Assembly: GCA_009787355.1 (NCBI GenBank) | Contig: WRGD01000147.1 | Location: 1 to 46,040 of the forward strand | Length of the DNA: 46,040 nucleotides | From: Defluviitaleaceae bacterium | Lineage (GTDB): Bacteria; Bacillota; Clostridia; Lachnospirales; UBA5962 | Direction: 5' to 3' | Part shown: positions 46,005-46,040 of the stretch, piece by piece | How the letters are laid out: every line of letters begins with the position of its first letter | Position numbering within the stretch: position 1 is the stretch's first letter | Program-made: the position numbers and the translations under genes | Notes under the pieces: model-generated | Told to the model about the DNA's origin: nothing | Databases searched by the model: none | The model's input: only the letters and a program-made list of their open reading frames with translations

Positions 46005-46040
<36 letters not shown>

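Overview
The window is about 46 kb of very AT-rich DNA (roughly 28-30% G+C by eye) with strong GGAGG-type ribosome binding sites and frequent TTG starts. It carries WalRK-YycHI, an Rnf complex, SpoIIP, long-form HPF and a Cys-rich ferredoxin-type RnfC. Together these point to an anaerobic, endospore-lineage Firmicute (class Clostridia, perhaps Lachnospirales); this is an inference from gene content, not a phylogeny. Both ends lie in low-complexity sequence (a 10-bp tandem repeat at the left, a T-run at the right), which suggests contig edges. I see no rRNA, CRISPR array or insertion sequence.

Layout. 1-2.5 kb: an accessory block with a divergent 32-codon mini-ORF, an XRE regulator, a frameshifted MFS transporter and a DUF2087 protein. 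2.6-3.75 kb: a Dps-like gene and a compositionally foreign (about 50% G+C) lipoprotein gene with a truncated follower, flanked by 68-bp direct repeats that each carry a promoter. 3.9-10.5 kb: the essential cell-wall two-component operon walR-walK-yycH-yycI, with a complete WGR-type poly(ADP-ribose) polymerase (PARP) gene between walR and walK and an unrecognised secreted protein between walK and yycH. 10.6-15.6 kb: rnfC-D-G-E-A, an undescribed 54-residue Cys-containing membrane protein, and a minimal 106-residue RnfB. 15.7-18.5 kb: a membrane-anchored MutS-like ATPase and a class II HDAC-like deacetylase.

18.6-22.9 kb (minus strand): chemoreceptor, M23 peptidase-like protein and RtcB. 23.1-24.3 kb: tRNA-Leu(CAA) and spoIIP. 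24.3-33.9 kb (minus): argF, alr, lepB, a SHOCT-like coiled protein, a TPM/LemA/XpaC envelope cluster, a single-chain cytosine-C5 methyltransferase/putative endonuclease with no canonical start codon, and a neopullulanase-type amylase. 34-42.9 kb (minus): lysA and a phosphorelay module made of two hybrid histidine kinases with a TPR protein between them. 42.9-45.9 kb (minus): M24 aminopeptidase, RdgB and HPF.

The most remarkable observation is the PARP gene. It is complete, keeps the H-Y-E catalytic triad, and sits 2 nt after walR and 4 nt before walK, so an ADP-ribosylation activity appears to be co-expressed with the central cell-wall stress regulator. Other points of interest are the Rnf variant, the restriction-modification fusion whose best-placed start is ATA, and the foreign lipoprotein island upstream of walR.
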